Below are positions 7,359-15,614 of a stretch of DNA of 16,239 bases, piece after piece (position 1 is the stretch's first letter; each line of letters starts with the position of its first letter). The notes under the pieces are model-generated. The model saw only the letters and a list, made by a program, of their open reading frames with translations. It did no database searches and was not told the origin of the DNA. The translations under genes were made by a program, and so were the position numbers. Origin of the DNA: Firmicutes bacterium CAG:884 (GTDB lineage Bacteria > Bacillota_I > Bacilli_A > RF39 > UBA660); the NCBI GenBank assembly GCA_000433875.1, contig HF993319.1:1-16239 (forward strand), in the 5' to 3' direction.

Positions 7359-8787
7359 TTATATGGATTTAAGTGTAACTGAGTTACATGATTTATTAAA
7401 AAGTAAAAAAATAAAGCCAATTGATTTAGTTAATGAGGCTTTAGAAAAGATTGAAAATTATAAATTAAATGATTTTATAACAATAAATGAAAAGGCAAGA
7501 AAAGAGGCTTTAGAATTAGAAAATACAGAGGTTGATAATTTATTTTGGGGTATTCCTATTGCTATTAAAGATAATATTGTTACAAAAGATTTAAGGACTA
7601 CTTGTGCGTCTAAAATGCTTGATGATTTTAATCCAATATATGATGCTGAAGTAATTAAAAAAATTAAAGAAAAACATATGATAATAATTGGTAAAACCAA
7701 TATGGATGAATTTGCGATGGGTTCAACTGGGGAAACATCTTATTATGGACCAACACTTAATCCTTGGAATAAGAAAAAGGTCCCAGGGGGATCTAGTAGT
7801 GGATCGGCTGCTACTATTTCAAGTCGTGAGGTAGCGCTTGCACTTGGTTCTGATACTGGTGGTTCTATAAGACAACCCGCTTCATTTCAAGGTGTTGTTG
7901 GTATGAAACCTACATATGGTAGAGTTTCGAGAAATGGTTTAGTTGCTTTTGCTTCTAGCTTAGATCAAATTGGTCCAATAACTAAAAATGTTTTAGATAA
8001 TGCTTTACTATTGGAATTAATATCTGGTTATGATGAAAATGATATGACAAGTATTGATGCTTCGAAAGACTTTACTAGTTTAATTAATAAACCACTTAAA
8101 AGTTATAAAATTGCTGTTCCAACATTTTATATGAATGATCAAATAAATGAAGAAATTAAAGATAAAGTAAATAATGTAATTAGTTTATTAAGAGAAAATG
8201 GTTGTACGGTAGATTTTGTTGATGTTCCATATTTAGAATATAGCGTTCCTTTATATCAAGTAATTGCACTTGGTGAGGCAAGTAGTAATTTAGCGCGTTT
8301 TGATGGTATTAAGTATGGTTTAAATATTCCTGCTAATACAACTAGTGAATCTATTAAAAAAACAAGAACAGCTGGTTTTGGGGAAGAAGTAAAAAGAAGA
8401 ATTATGATTGGAACATATGTTTTGAGTGGTAAAAATGCTGATAAGTATTATGTAAAAGCTTTAAGGTTGCGAGAAGCTTTAAGAGAGGCTGTAAATAAAG
8501 TGTTTGAAAATTATGATTTAATAATTGGTCCAACAAATACAGGTGTTGCTTATGATTTGGGTATAAAACAAGATGATGCTTTAAAGAGTTTTACAGATGA
8601 TATTCTAACAAATCCAATCAATATGACGGGTTTACCTGCTTTATCACTTCCTATTGGTTTAACTAATGATCGTTTACCGGTTGGTCTTCATATAATAGGT
8701 AAATATTTAGATGAAAAAAATATATATGCTTTAGCAGCATTTATTGAAAAAGAATTAGATTTAAAATTGAAACCGGAGGTGAAATAA
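7351..8787 (+). CDS. gatA: Aspartyl/glutamyl-tRNA amidotransferase subunit A (amidase)
   Basis: GatA hydrolyses glutamine and supplies ammonia to GatB, which amidates Glu-tRNA(Gln) and Asp-tRNA(Asn). The amidase-signature catalytic triad is intact: Lys73 in IAIKDN, Ser148 in PGGSSSGSA and Ser172 in SDTGGSIRQPA, each six residues before the S. aureus positions (79, 154, 178). The following GVVGMKPTYGRVSR block is standard. One residue in the glycine/serine loop is Ser150 where Gly is usual, which should be harmless. Length is normal at 478 residues. A ribosome site, AGAGGG at about 7339-7344, lies inside gatC and supports the ATG at 7351. The gene ends one base into gatB (TAATG). Confidence 0.97.
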   Translation: MSNYMDLSVTELHDLLKSKKIKPIDLVNEALEKIENYKLNDFITINEKARKEALELENTEVDNLFWGIPIAIKDNIVTKDLRTTCASKMLDDFNPIYDAEVIKKIKEKHMIIIGKTNMDEFAMGSTGETSYYGPTLNPWNKKKVPGGSSSGSAATISSREVALALGSDTGGSIRQPASFQGVVGMKPTYGRVSRNGLVAFASSLDQIGPITKNVLDNALLLELISGYDENDMTSIDASKDFTSLINKPLKSYKIAVPTFYMNDQINEEIKDKVNNVISLLRENGCTVDFVDVPYLEYSVPLYQVIALGEASSNLARFDGIKYGLNIPANTTSESIKKTRTAGFGEEVKRRIMIGTYVLSGKNADKYYVKALRLREALREAVNKVFENYDLIIGPTNTGVAYDLGIKQDDALKSFTDDILTNPINMTGLPALSLPIGLTNDRLPVGLHIIGKYLDEKNIYALAAFIEKELDLKLKPEVK

Positions 8788-10205
8788 TGTTAAAGCCTAC
8801 AATTGGAATAGAAGTACATGCAGAATTGAAAAGCAAAAACAAAGTTTTTTCTAAAACGATAAATGCTTATTCTAATAATGCAAATACAAATGTAAATATA
8901 GTTGATTTGGGTTATCCGGGAACATTACCAACTTTGAATAAAGAGGTTGTGGAAATGGCTTTAAAGGCAGCACTTGCTTTAAATTGTAAAATTAATAAAA
9001 GAATGCATTTCGATAGAAAAAATTATTTTTATCCGGATTTACCAAAGGGTTACCAAATAACACAACAAGCAACCCCAATTGGATATGATGGATATCTTGA
9101 GATTGAAGTTGATGGTGTAAGTAAGAGAATTGGTATTGAAAGAATCCATATTGAAGAAGATACTTGTAAGAGTATGCATGTTGGGGAAAATACTTTGCTT
9201 AACTATAATAGAGCAGGGGTACCTTTAATTGAAATTGTTACAAAACCTGATATAAAATCTTCTAAAGAAGCAACTACTTATGTAGAAGAATTGAGAAAGA
9301 CATTATTATATTTAGGCATAAGTGATGTTAAGATTGAAGAAGGAAGTATGAGGTGTGATACTAATATTTCTTTAGCTGAAGAATCTTCTTCTAAATTAGG
9401 TACAAAAATTGAAATTAAAAATATTGGTTCAATTAGTAATGTTGGAATAAGTCTTGAGTATGAAATTAAAAGACAAAAGGAATTGATTGATGCTGGTGTT
9501 CAACTTAGAGAAGAAACTAGAAGGTTTGATGATAAAACTAATTCTACTGTTTTGTTAAGACAAAAGGAAACAGGAAATGATTATAGATATTTTCCGGAGC
9601 CTAATTTACCTTATTTTGAAATAAATGAAAAATTGATTGAAGAAGTTCAAAACAATTTGCCTGTTTTACCTAAGGAACTTAAAAAAGAATATGAAAGTAT
9701 AGGAATAAGTTCTAATAATATAAATACTTTGATTTTAAATTATGATTTAAATCAATTATTTGTGGAACTTAAAAATAAAGTAAATCCTATAATATGCGCG
9801 AATTTATTAACTGGTGATATATTAAGTTATTTAAATAAAACATATAAGAATATAAATGATATTGATAAGAATAGTATTATTGATTTAGTTAATGTTTTGG
9901 ATCAAAATAAGATATCTATTAAACAAGCTAAAGAAATAATGGATGATGTATTAGATGGAAATGAAAGTGTTTCTGAAATTATTAAAAATAAAGGTTTAGA
10001 ACAGATAAGTGATTTGTCTCAGTTAAAAGAAATTGTTACGAAAGTTTTAAATGAAAATGAAAAATCTGTAAATGATTATTTGAGTGGACAAGATCGAGCA
10101 TTTAAATATTTAATGGGTCAAATTATGAAAGAAACAAAGGGAAATGCTAATCCTTCATTAGTAAACCAAATGTTAACACAAGAATTAAATGATAAAAAAA
10201 ACTAA
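8787..10205 (+). CDS. gatB: Aspartyl/glutamyl-tRNA amidotransferase subunit B
   Basis: GatB binds misacylated tRNA, activates the side chain with ATP and receives ammonia from GatA. Recognisable blocks are IGIEVHAEL at the start, YPGTLPTLN near residue 45, DRKNYFYPDLPKGYQITQ at about 73-90, IHIEEDTCKSMHV near 115-127 and GVPLIEIVTKPDI near 144-156. The C-terminal helical YqeY-like tail ends with MGQIMKETKGNANPSLVN, as in other GatB proteins. At 472 residues it is full length. GGAGGTGA at 8775-8782 lies four bases before the ATG, the strongest ribosome site in the operon. Having a full GatCAB implies that Gln-tRNA and/or Asn-tRNA is made by the indirect route, typical of Bacillota. Confidence 0.97.
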   Translation: MLKPTIGIEVHAELKSKNKVFSKTINAYSNNANTNVNIVDLGYPGTLPTLNKEVVEMALKAALALNCKINKRMHFDRKNYFYPDLPKGYQITQQATPIGYDGYLEIEVDGVSKRIGIERIHIEEDTCKSMHVGENTLLNYNRAGVPLIEIVTKPDIKSSKEATTYVEELRKTLLYLGISDVKIEEGSMRCDTNISLAEESSSKLGTKIEIKNIGSISNVGISLEYEIKRQKELIDAGVQLREETRRFDDKTNSTVLLRQKETGNDYRYFPEPNLPYFEINEKLIEEVQNNLPVLPKELKKEYESIGISSNNINTLILNYDLNQLFVELKNKVNPIICANLLTGDILSYLNKTYKNINDIDKNSIIDLVNVLDQNKISIKQAKEIMDDVLDGNESVSEIIKNKGLEQISDLSQLKEIVTKVLNENEKSVNDYLSGQDRAFKYLMGQIMKETKGNANPSLVNQMLTQELNDKKN

Positions 10206-10213
10206 ATTTATAG

Positions 10214-10219
10214 TATAAT
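10214..10219 (+). promoter_or_regulatory. Probable internal -10 element ahead of the receptor gene cluster
   Basis: A perfect TATAAT lies nine bases after the gatB stop. There is no recognisable -35 box 16-18 bases upstream and no terminator in the gap, so the downstream genes may be transcribed both from here and by read-through from the gat operon. The predicted RNA start is near 10226. Confidence 0.5.
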
Positions 10220-10242
10220 TAGTATGAATGGAGATGAATAAT

Positions 10243-10716
10243 ATGAAATTCATAAATAAGCATAAAGTAGGAATAATAGCAGGAATTGTTATAATTATAA
10301 TTGGAGTATTAACTTACTTTGCATTAAAATCTATGTTTATAATTGGAAATGATAAAGGTAAATATGGAAATAGATTAGATGGTATTGAAAATGTCCAAAT
10401 AGCAGATGAAGAGGTATCCAAACTTGTAAAAGAAATGGAAGAAATAAAAGATATAAAGAGTGTTAAATATAACTTACAGGGTAGATTAATATATATTATA
10501 ATGGAAGTCGCGAATGATACAGCACTTGAGGTATCTAAGGGGTATGCTAATAAAACATTGTCATATTTTACGGCTGAACAAAAAGAATATTACGATATTC
10601 AGGTATTAATTAAGAGTGATTCAGAAGAAAGTGAAGTTTATCCGATAATAGGCGCTAAGCATAAGACTAGTACAGCGTTTATTTGGACAGAAAATAAGAA
10701 GAAGGAGACTAAGTAA
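10243..10716 (+). CDS. Membrane-anchored extracytoplasmic protein of unknown function
   Basis: The protein has one membrane segment near the N-terminus (about residues 9-34, after Lys-rich flanking residues). A domain of roughly 120 residues follows, probably outside the cell, with alternating helix and strand patterns and a lysine-rich end. I do not recognise the family. Three in-frame ATG codons are available: 10228, 10234 and 10243. I choose 10243 because GGAG at 10230-10233 lies nine bases before it, the predicted RNA start is at about 10226, and the N-terminus is then a normal signal-anchor (MKFINKHKVG). This gives 157 residues. The stop overlaps the next gene by one base (TAATG), so it is coupled to the solute-binding/GGDEF receptor-like protein and may work with it at the membrane. 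Confidence 0.8.
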   Translation: MKFINKHKVGIIAGIVIIIIGVLTYFALKSMFIIGNDKGKYGNRLDGIENVQIADEEVSKLVKEMEEIKDIKSVKYNLQGRLIYIIMEVANDTALEVSKGYANKTLSYFTAEQKEYYDIQVLIKSDSEESEVYPIIGAKHKTSTAFIWTENKKKETK

Positions 10717-12755
10717 TGAATAAGAAAAAAGTAATAATTGTAACTCTTATTGTAACAGTTTTTCTTGCTATTACTGGTTCTCTTTGGTATTATTTAACAA
10801 AAGAGGATAATAAAACATCATTAACATTGATTGAAAAGCAATGGATCGAAAAGAATAAGAATCGAATTTATGATTTTGGTTTACCAATTAACATCCCAAT
10901 GTTTACAAGTAATGGTAGTGGAATAATATTTGACTTTTTGAAGGATTTGGAGACTAATACTGGTTTAGTTATAAATAGAGTATCATATGAAAAGGGAAGT
11001 ACCATTCCTGAATATGCTATGAGAATAAAAAAATCTTTAGATAAAAACGATATTTTGATTTATAAAGATACTTATGCTATCGTAACTAAAAATAGTGTTA
11101 AATATAATAGTTTATCAGAAATTAAAGATTTAAATATTAAGGTTTTAAAGGGGGAAGATGAAGCATTAGCATTTTATTTGAGTGATAATGAAAACCTTAA
11201 GATAACTGTTTTTGATAGTTCTACTGATTTATTAAGTAATGTTACTACTGATAAAGATGCTATAATTGTTCCAAAAACGGAATATTTAAAACAAATAATT
11301 GAAAATAATAATCTGAATATTGCTTATAATTTAAATGATTTGCCAATTTATTATACAATTACTCTTGGTTCAAATGATAAGTTAAATACTATTTTAACAA
11401 AGTTTTATAACAAATGGAAAACAGGAGGGTATGATAAATCATATAACAATAATTTTGCTTCTACTTATTTTCAAGCTTCCGCTGTATCGGCACTTGAAGA
11501 ACAACAATTTAGAAGTAAAATATATAAATATGGTTATATTATAAATACTCCTTTTGATACAATTATTAATAATAAATTAGAGGGTATTAATACTGATATA
11601 ATTGATTCGTTTTCTCATTTATCGGGTATAACTATTGAGAGTACTATGTATGGCTCATATGAGGAATTAGTAAAGGCATTTGAAAATAATGAGATTGATT
11701 TCTTTATGAATGGCAGTAATAGAAAATTAAATGAGGATGTATATGATACAATATCGGTTTATGATGAAAAAATTGTTATTGTATCACATAATGATAACGA
11801 TTCAATAATTGATTCTGTTAATTCACTTAAGGGCAAAAAGGTAAATGCTATAAAAGATTCTAAGATAATGACTTATTTAGAAGAGCGTGGGGTTGAGGTA
11901 ATAGAGAGTAGTAATTCATCTAGTATGATGAATAAGCTTGATAAGAATTCTATAATTGCACTTGATAAAACATCATATAATTTTTATAGACAAAAGGATT
12001 TAAAGGATTATAAGATTGATTATGAGTTTCCTTTGAAAAAAGAATATGGTTTTACTTTTAAGAAGAATGATGAAAATAAAGTGTTTATGAACTTTTTTAA
12101 CTTTTATTTATCTTATATAAATGAAAAGGTTACGATAAATAATACATTGTATAAATTGACTAATATTAAAGAAAATTCTAATTTGCTAGGGGAGTTAATT
12201 GGTGTATCAGTAATATCTGGTTTATTAATATTATCTTTACTTACTCTTAAGAATATAAGTAAGAGAACTAAGAATAAGTTTAAGAAACATTTAACAAAAG
12301 AAGAAAAGTTAAAATATATTGATATGTTAACTTCACTTAAGAATAGGAATTACTTAAATGATAATATTAATGTTTGGGATGAGAGTGAAATATATCCACA
12401 AGCTGTTATTGTAGTTGATTTAAATGATATTTCATATATTAATGATAATTATGGTCATGCTGAAGGTGATGAAGTTATTAAAGAAGCTGCTAATATATTG
12501 ATTAAGAATCAGTTGCCGAATACGGAAATTATAAGAACAAATGGTAATGAGTTTTTGGTATATTTAGTTGGTTATGATGAAAGACAAGTAGTTGCGCATT
12601 TAAAGAAATTAAATAAAGAGTTAAGAGATTTAAAACATGGATATGGATCTGCTAGTGGTCATAGTATGATTCTTGATGGTATTAAGACAATTGATGATGC
12701 TATAAATGAGGCAACAATTGAGATGAGGAATAATAAGGAAGAAGCAACCAAATGA
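10716..12755 (+). CDS. Receptor-like protein: two solute-binding-like domains, membrane helix and degenerate GGDEF domain
   Basis: This 679-residue protein starts with an uncleaved signal anchor (6-27). Two tandem regions resembling family-3 solute-binding domains follow (about 40-245 and 265-470), then a second membrane helix (494-512) and a cytoplasmic GGDEF-family domain (about 535-679). The GGDEF core looks classical up to the signature: VDLNDISYINDNYGHAEGDE with the metal-ligand Asp568 is intact. The signature itself is NGNEF (609-613) instead of GGDEF, losing the first glycine and the catalytic/metal acid at the third position. No RxxD inhibitory site precedes it. It is therefore likely an inactive cyclase serving as a nucleotide or ligand sensor, or a non-canonical enzyme. 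No EAL domain is present. GGAG at 10704-10707 supports the start. It overlaps its neighbours by one base upstream and four bases downstream. Confidence 0.87.
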   Translation: MNKKKVIIVTLIVTVFLAITGSLWYYLTKEDNKTSLTLIEKQWIEKNKNRIYDFGLPINIPMFTSNGSGIIFDFLKDLETNTGLVINRVSYEKGSTIPEYAMRIKKSLDKNDILIYKDTYAIVTKNSVKYNSLSEIKDLNIKVLKGEDEALAFYLSDNENLKITVFDSSTDLLSNVTTDKDAIIVPKTEYLKQIIENNNLNIAYNLNDLPIYYTITLGSNDKLNTILTKFYNKWKTGGYDKSYNNNFASTYFQASAVSALEEQQFRSKIYKYGYIINTPFDTIINNKLEGINTDIIDSFSHLSGITIESTMYGSYEELVKAFENNEIDFFMNGSNRKLNEDVYDTISVYDEKIVIVSHNDNDSIIDSVNSLKGKKVNAIKDSKIMTYLEERGVEVIESSNSSSMMNKLDKNSIIALDKTSYNFYRQKDLKDYKIDYEFPLKKEYGFTFKKNDENKVFMNFFNFYLSYINEKVTINNTLYKLTNIKENSNLLGELIGVSVISGLLILSLLTLKNISKRTKNKFKKHLTKEEKLKYIDMLTSLKNRNYLNDNINVWDESEIYPQAVIVVDLNDISYINDNYGHAEGDEVIKEAANILIKNQLPNTEIIRTNGNEFLVYLVGYDERQVVAHLKKLNKELRDLKHGYGSASGHSMILDGIKTIDDAINEATIEMRNNKEEATK

Positions 12756-13588
12756 AGATGATTAAAAATGGAATTAAAAAAATCTATGAAATAACGCAGA
12801 AGCCGGCGATGTTAATACTTCCGGGTCAGGTTGCTTTTTCCCTTTTTTTATCAATTTTTCCAATTATTACATTAATAGGTTTTGTTGCATCTAAATTTAA
12901 TGTTTCTTTGACAAACTTGGTTGAATTCTTTGGTGGTGTATTACCAGAGGGGTTATCAGAGTTTTTACTTATTCACGGAACTGCTAATATGGGAAATATT
13001 ATTGTTTTTACAGTAATTGGTTTCTTTGTTGCTTCTAATGGTCCTTGGTCACTTTTAGTTGCAATTAATACAATATATGAGGTTCCACAGGATAATGAGA
13101 TCAAAAGAAGAATAAAGGCTATAATAATGACAATAATACTAGTTTTTATGTTTATTATTGTTTCGGTTATATTAGCGTTTGGAAATCAGATTTTACATTT
13201 TTTGATGAATATTGAAAAGATAAGCGTGATTTCAAAAACAATTTATGATTTATTTGCATCTTTAAAATGGCCAATAATGGCGCTTTTTATATTTTTCTCT
13301 TTAAAGATAATATTTACAATGTTAACGCCTGCTCATGTTAATAGCAAGAGTACTAATTTAGGTTCATTTTTTACGACAATTGTATGGATGATAATAACTG
13401 CTATATATAGTTATTATACTATTAATATTGCTGATTATAGTGTTTTCTATGGTAGTATATCATCGATTATAATGTTTATGGTTTGGATTTATATGTTATC
13501 ATATGTTCTTGTAATTGGGATAAGTATTAATTCAGCTGTTTATATGCATAATAAACAAAAGCAAGAGTTATTAGAAAAGAAAGTATAG
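12752..13588 (+). CDS. YihY/BrkB-family inner membrane protein
   Basis: YihY/BrkB proteins are six-helix membrane proteins formerly misnamed ribonuclease BN; their function is unsettled. The six expected hydrophobic segments fall at about 25-45, 82-105, 122-145, 172-192, 205-222 and 235-258. The family hallmarks are visible in the first helix (VAFSLFLSIFPIITLIG) and at the end, where YGSISS leads into a Trp-containing helix that closes with a conserved small-residue/Asn pattern (GISINSAVY). The length of 278 residues is normal. The ATG overlaps the TGA of the receptor gene (ATGA), with AGGAAG at 12736-12741 as ribosome site. A second ATG at 12758 is too far from it. A terminator begins within its stop codon, so it closes the operon. 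Confidence 0.93.
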   Translation: MKMIKNGIKKIYEITQKPAMLILPGQVAFSLFLSIFPIITLIGFVASKFNVSLTNLVEFFGGVLPEGLSEFLLIHGTANMGNIIVFTVIGFFVASNGPWSLLVAINTIYEVPQDNEIKRRIKAIIMTIILVFMFIIVSVILAFGNQILHFLMNIEKISVISKTIYDLFASLKWPIMALFIFFSLKIIFTMLTPAHVNSKSTNLGSFFTTIVWMIITAIYSYYTINIADYSVFYGSISSIIMFMVWIYMLSYVLVIGISINSAVYMHNKQKQELLEKKV

Positions 13589-13604
13589 AAATATACTTTT
13601 TTTT
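13580..13604 (+). terminator. Intrinsic terminator after the YihY-family gene
   Basis: A perfect 8-bp stem (AAAGTATA at 13580-13587 with TATACTTT at 13592-13599) closes a GAAA tetraloop at 13588-13591 and runs into eight T at 13597-13604. The stop codon TAG (13586-13588) lies inside the hairpin. The downstream promoter starts only eight bases later. Confidence 0.88.
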
Positions 13605-13611
13605 AATAATA

Positions 13612-13620
13612 TGGTATAAT
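13612..13620 (+). promoter_or_regulatory. Extended -10 promoter of the LtaS-like gene
   Basis: TGG followed by TATAAT at 13615-13620 is a perfect extended -10 element. The position where a -35 box would lie (about 13592-13597) is the right arm of the terminator and matches poorly. The predicted start near 13627 would leave a leader of about 11 bases beginning with the GAGG ribosome site at 13627-13630. Confidence 0.7.
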
Positions 13621-13637
13621 GTGGGTGAGGTATTTTT

Positions 13638-15551
13638 ATGAAAAAGGGAAATAAGTTAATTATAATTTATGTTTTATTGAATTTGATTACTAGTACATTA
13701 TTAAGGTTTTTAACGATAAAAAATTATTTTAATTTAAAGCCTTTAATTGCTGATTTAGGCGTATTAATAATAATTGGTTCTTTTTCTTATTTGTTTAAGG
13801 ATAAAAAAAAATATTACTATTTGCTTACAATGACTATAATTGGTTCTTTTATTTGTTGTGCGAATAGTTTATATTATAATAATTATTTATCTTTTGCTTC
13901 AATTTCTTTAATTGGTTCAATTACTTTTTTAAAGGATGTTGGTAATGCTGTTGTTGATAATATACTTGAAGTAAAGGATTTGATTTTTTTACTGCAAATA
14001 CCTATTTTTGTTATATTAAATAAACTTATAAAAGAAGAAAATACTTTTAAGTTTAAATATATATTTGCAACTGGTTTTATTTTGCTTTGTTTACTTGCGC
14101 CGTTTTATAGGGGTAAGGATTATGCGAGAATATGGAAAAATTGGAATAGAGAATATGTTGTAATGCAGTTTGGTATTTATGTTTATCAGATTGATGATTT
14201 TGTTGTTAGTTTAAAGCCTTCACTTGTTAATTTGTTTGGTTCCGATAGTGCTTCTAAGGTTTTTAGGGATTATTATAGTAAACCTAAAGATAATGTTACT
14301 AATGAATATACTGGTATATTTAAAGATAAGAATGTTTTAGTTATTCATGCTGAGAGTTTTCAAAGTTTTGTTATTAATAAGAAAATAAATGGTAAGGAGA
14401 TTACTCCTAATATTAATAAGCTAATTAATAAGAGTTTATATTTCAATAACTTTTATGCTCTTGATAGTGTTGGTACTTCAAGTGATACAGAGTTTACTTT
14501 TTCTACTTCGTTGCTTCCAACAAACAATGGTACGGTATTTTTAAATTATTGGAACAGAAAGTATGAAACGATTGAAAAAATGTTTTTGGATGATGGTTAT
14601 TATACTTTTTCGATGCATGGTAATAATGGTACTTTTTGGAATAGAAATATAATGTATAATACTTTAGGTTATCAAAGGTTTTATAATTATGATAAAGATT
14701 ATGAGTTAGATGATATTATTGGTTTGGGGTTATCTGACAAGTCATTTTTTAGGCAATCAATTCCTAAAATTAAAGAGATTGATAAGAAATATTATGGTAC
14801 TTTAATTATGTTATCGAATCATACTCCTTTTACGAGTGAAGGAAAAGATATTTCTGATTTTGATGTTACTTCTTCTCATTATGATTATAAGTTAAATAGG
14901 TATGTTAAAGATGTTTATTTAGAGGGTTCTATACTTGGTAGTTATATTAAGTCGGTTCATTATGCTGATGAAGCTTTGGGTCAGTTTATAAATGATTTAG
15001 AGAAGAATAATATGCTTGATAATACTGTTTTAATTATATATGGTGATCATGATGCGAAGATAAAAAAGAGTCAGTTTGAGTATTTTTATAATTATAACAC
15101 AAAAACTGGTAAGGTTATAGATAAGATTGATGAGAATTATAAGAGTATTGATGATATAGATTATGAGTTACTTAGAAAGGTTCCGTTTATTATTTATTCT
15201 AAGGATATTCAGCCTAAAGTAGTTGATGAGGTTATGTCAATGTTAGATTGTTTTCCAACGCTTGCTAATATGTTTGGTTATGAAACAAAGTATACTTTAG
15301 GTAATGATATATTTAGTGTTAAGGATAATATTGTTGTTTTTCCTAATGGTAATTGGTTAACTAATAAGATGTATTATGATACTAAGAGAGAGTCTTTTAA
15401 GGCTTTGGAGGATAATTTGGTTGTTAAAAATGAGTATATTGAAAAAAATAGTTTGATTGCTCAGGAGAAGATAAATATTTCTAATTATATTGTTATGTAT
15501 GATTTGATTAGGAAAAATGAAGAGGTTAAGGTAAGTTTGAAGGAAAAATAG
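13638..15551 (+). CDS. Lipoteichoic acid synthase-type sulfatase-fold membrane enzyme (LtaS family)
   Basis: LtaS-family enzymes polymerise or transfer glycerol-phosphate from phosphatidylglycerol outside the membrane. This 637-residue protein has five clear N-terminal helices (about 7-27, 36-53, 58-79, 114-131, 140-157), plus a shorter hydrophobic stretch at 83-98. The extracellular sulfatase-fold domain starts at about 230. Aligned by eye with S. aureus LtaS, metal ligand Glu239 (HAESFQSF), Trp334 and Arg336 (FWNRN), His395 (SNHTPF), Asp470 and His471 (YGDHD) are all kept. At the nucleophile position (Thr300 in S. aureus) the sequence reads GTSSDTEF, placing Ser281 there with Thr280 just before it. 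GAGG at 13627-13630, seven bases upstream, supports the start. It forms its own transcription unit. It could be a primase-type paralogue (LtaP-like) rather than the main synthase, so I give no gene symbol. Confidence 0.9.
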   Translation: MKKGNKLIIIYVLLNLITSTLLRFLTIKNYFNLKPLIADLGVLIIIGSFSYLFKDKKKYYYLLTMTIIGSFICCANSLYYNNYLSFASISLIGSITFLKDVGNAVVDNILEVKDLIFLLQIPIFVILNKLIKEENTFKFKYIFATGFILLCLLAPFYRGKDYARIWKNWNREYVVMQFGIYVYQIDDFVVSLKPSLVNLFGSDSASKVFRDYYSKPKDNVTNEYTGIFKDKNVLVIHAESFQSFVINKKINGKEITPNINKLINKSLYFNNFYALDSVGTSSDTEFTFSTSLLPTNNGTVFLNYWNRKYETIEKMFLDDGYYTFSMHGNNGTFWNRNIMYNTLGYQRFYNYDKDYELDDIIGLGLSDKSFFRQSIPKIKEIDKKYYGTLIMLSNHTPFTSEGKDISDFDVTSSHYDYKLNRYVKDVYLEGSILGSYIKSVHYADEALGQFINDLEKNNMLDNTVLIIYGDHDAKIKKSQFEYFYNYNTKTGKVIDKIDENYKSIDDIDYELLRKVPFIIYSKDIQPKVVDEVMSMLDCFPTLANMFGYETKYTLGNDIFSVKDNIVVFPNGNWLTNKMYYDTKRESFKALEDNLVVKNEYIEKNSLIAQEKINISNYIVMYDLIRKNEEVKVSLKEK

Positions 15552-15578
15552 GTACTCATATTCGGGTACTTTTTTTTT
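15550..15578 (+). terminator. Intrinsic terminator after the LtaS-like gene
   Basis: An 8-bp stem (15550-15557 with 15564-15571, two G-U pairs) closes a six-base loop and is followed by a long T-run (15570-15578). The left arm starts within the TAG stop codon. Confidence 0.82.
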
Positions 15579-15585
15579 AAAGTGA

Positions 15586-15614
15586 TTGCTTTTTAGATGT
15601 TGATGTGTTACAAT
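15586..15614 (+). promoter_or_regulatory. Candidate distal promoter of the surface-protein gene
   Basis: TTGCTT at 15586-15591, a 17-base spacer and TACAAT at 15609-15614 preceded by TGT make an extended-type promoter. If used, the RNA would start near 15621 and carry a leader of about 200 bases. I found no riboswitch or strong hairpin in that leader, only a weak 6-bp AT stem around 15753-15772. Confidence 0.45.

Noticed and set aside
7458..7700. Minus-strand open frame inside gatA
   Set aside because: It is antisense to conserved amidase sequence. The hydrophobic look comes from reading A-rich codons backwards.
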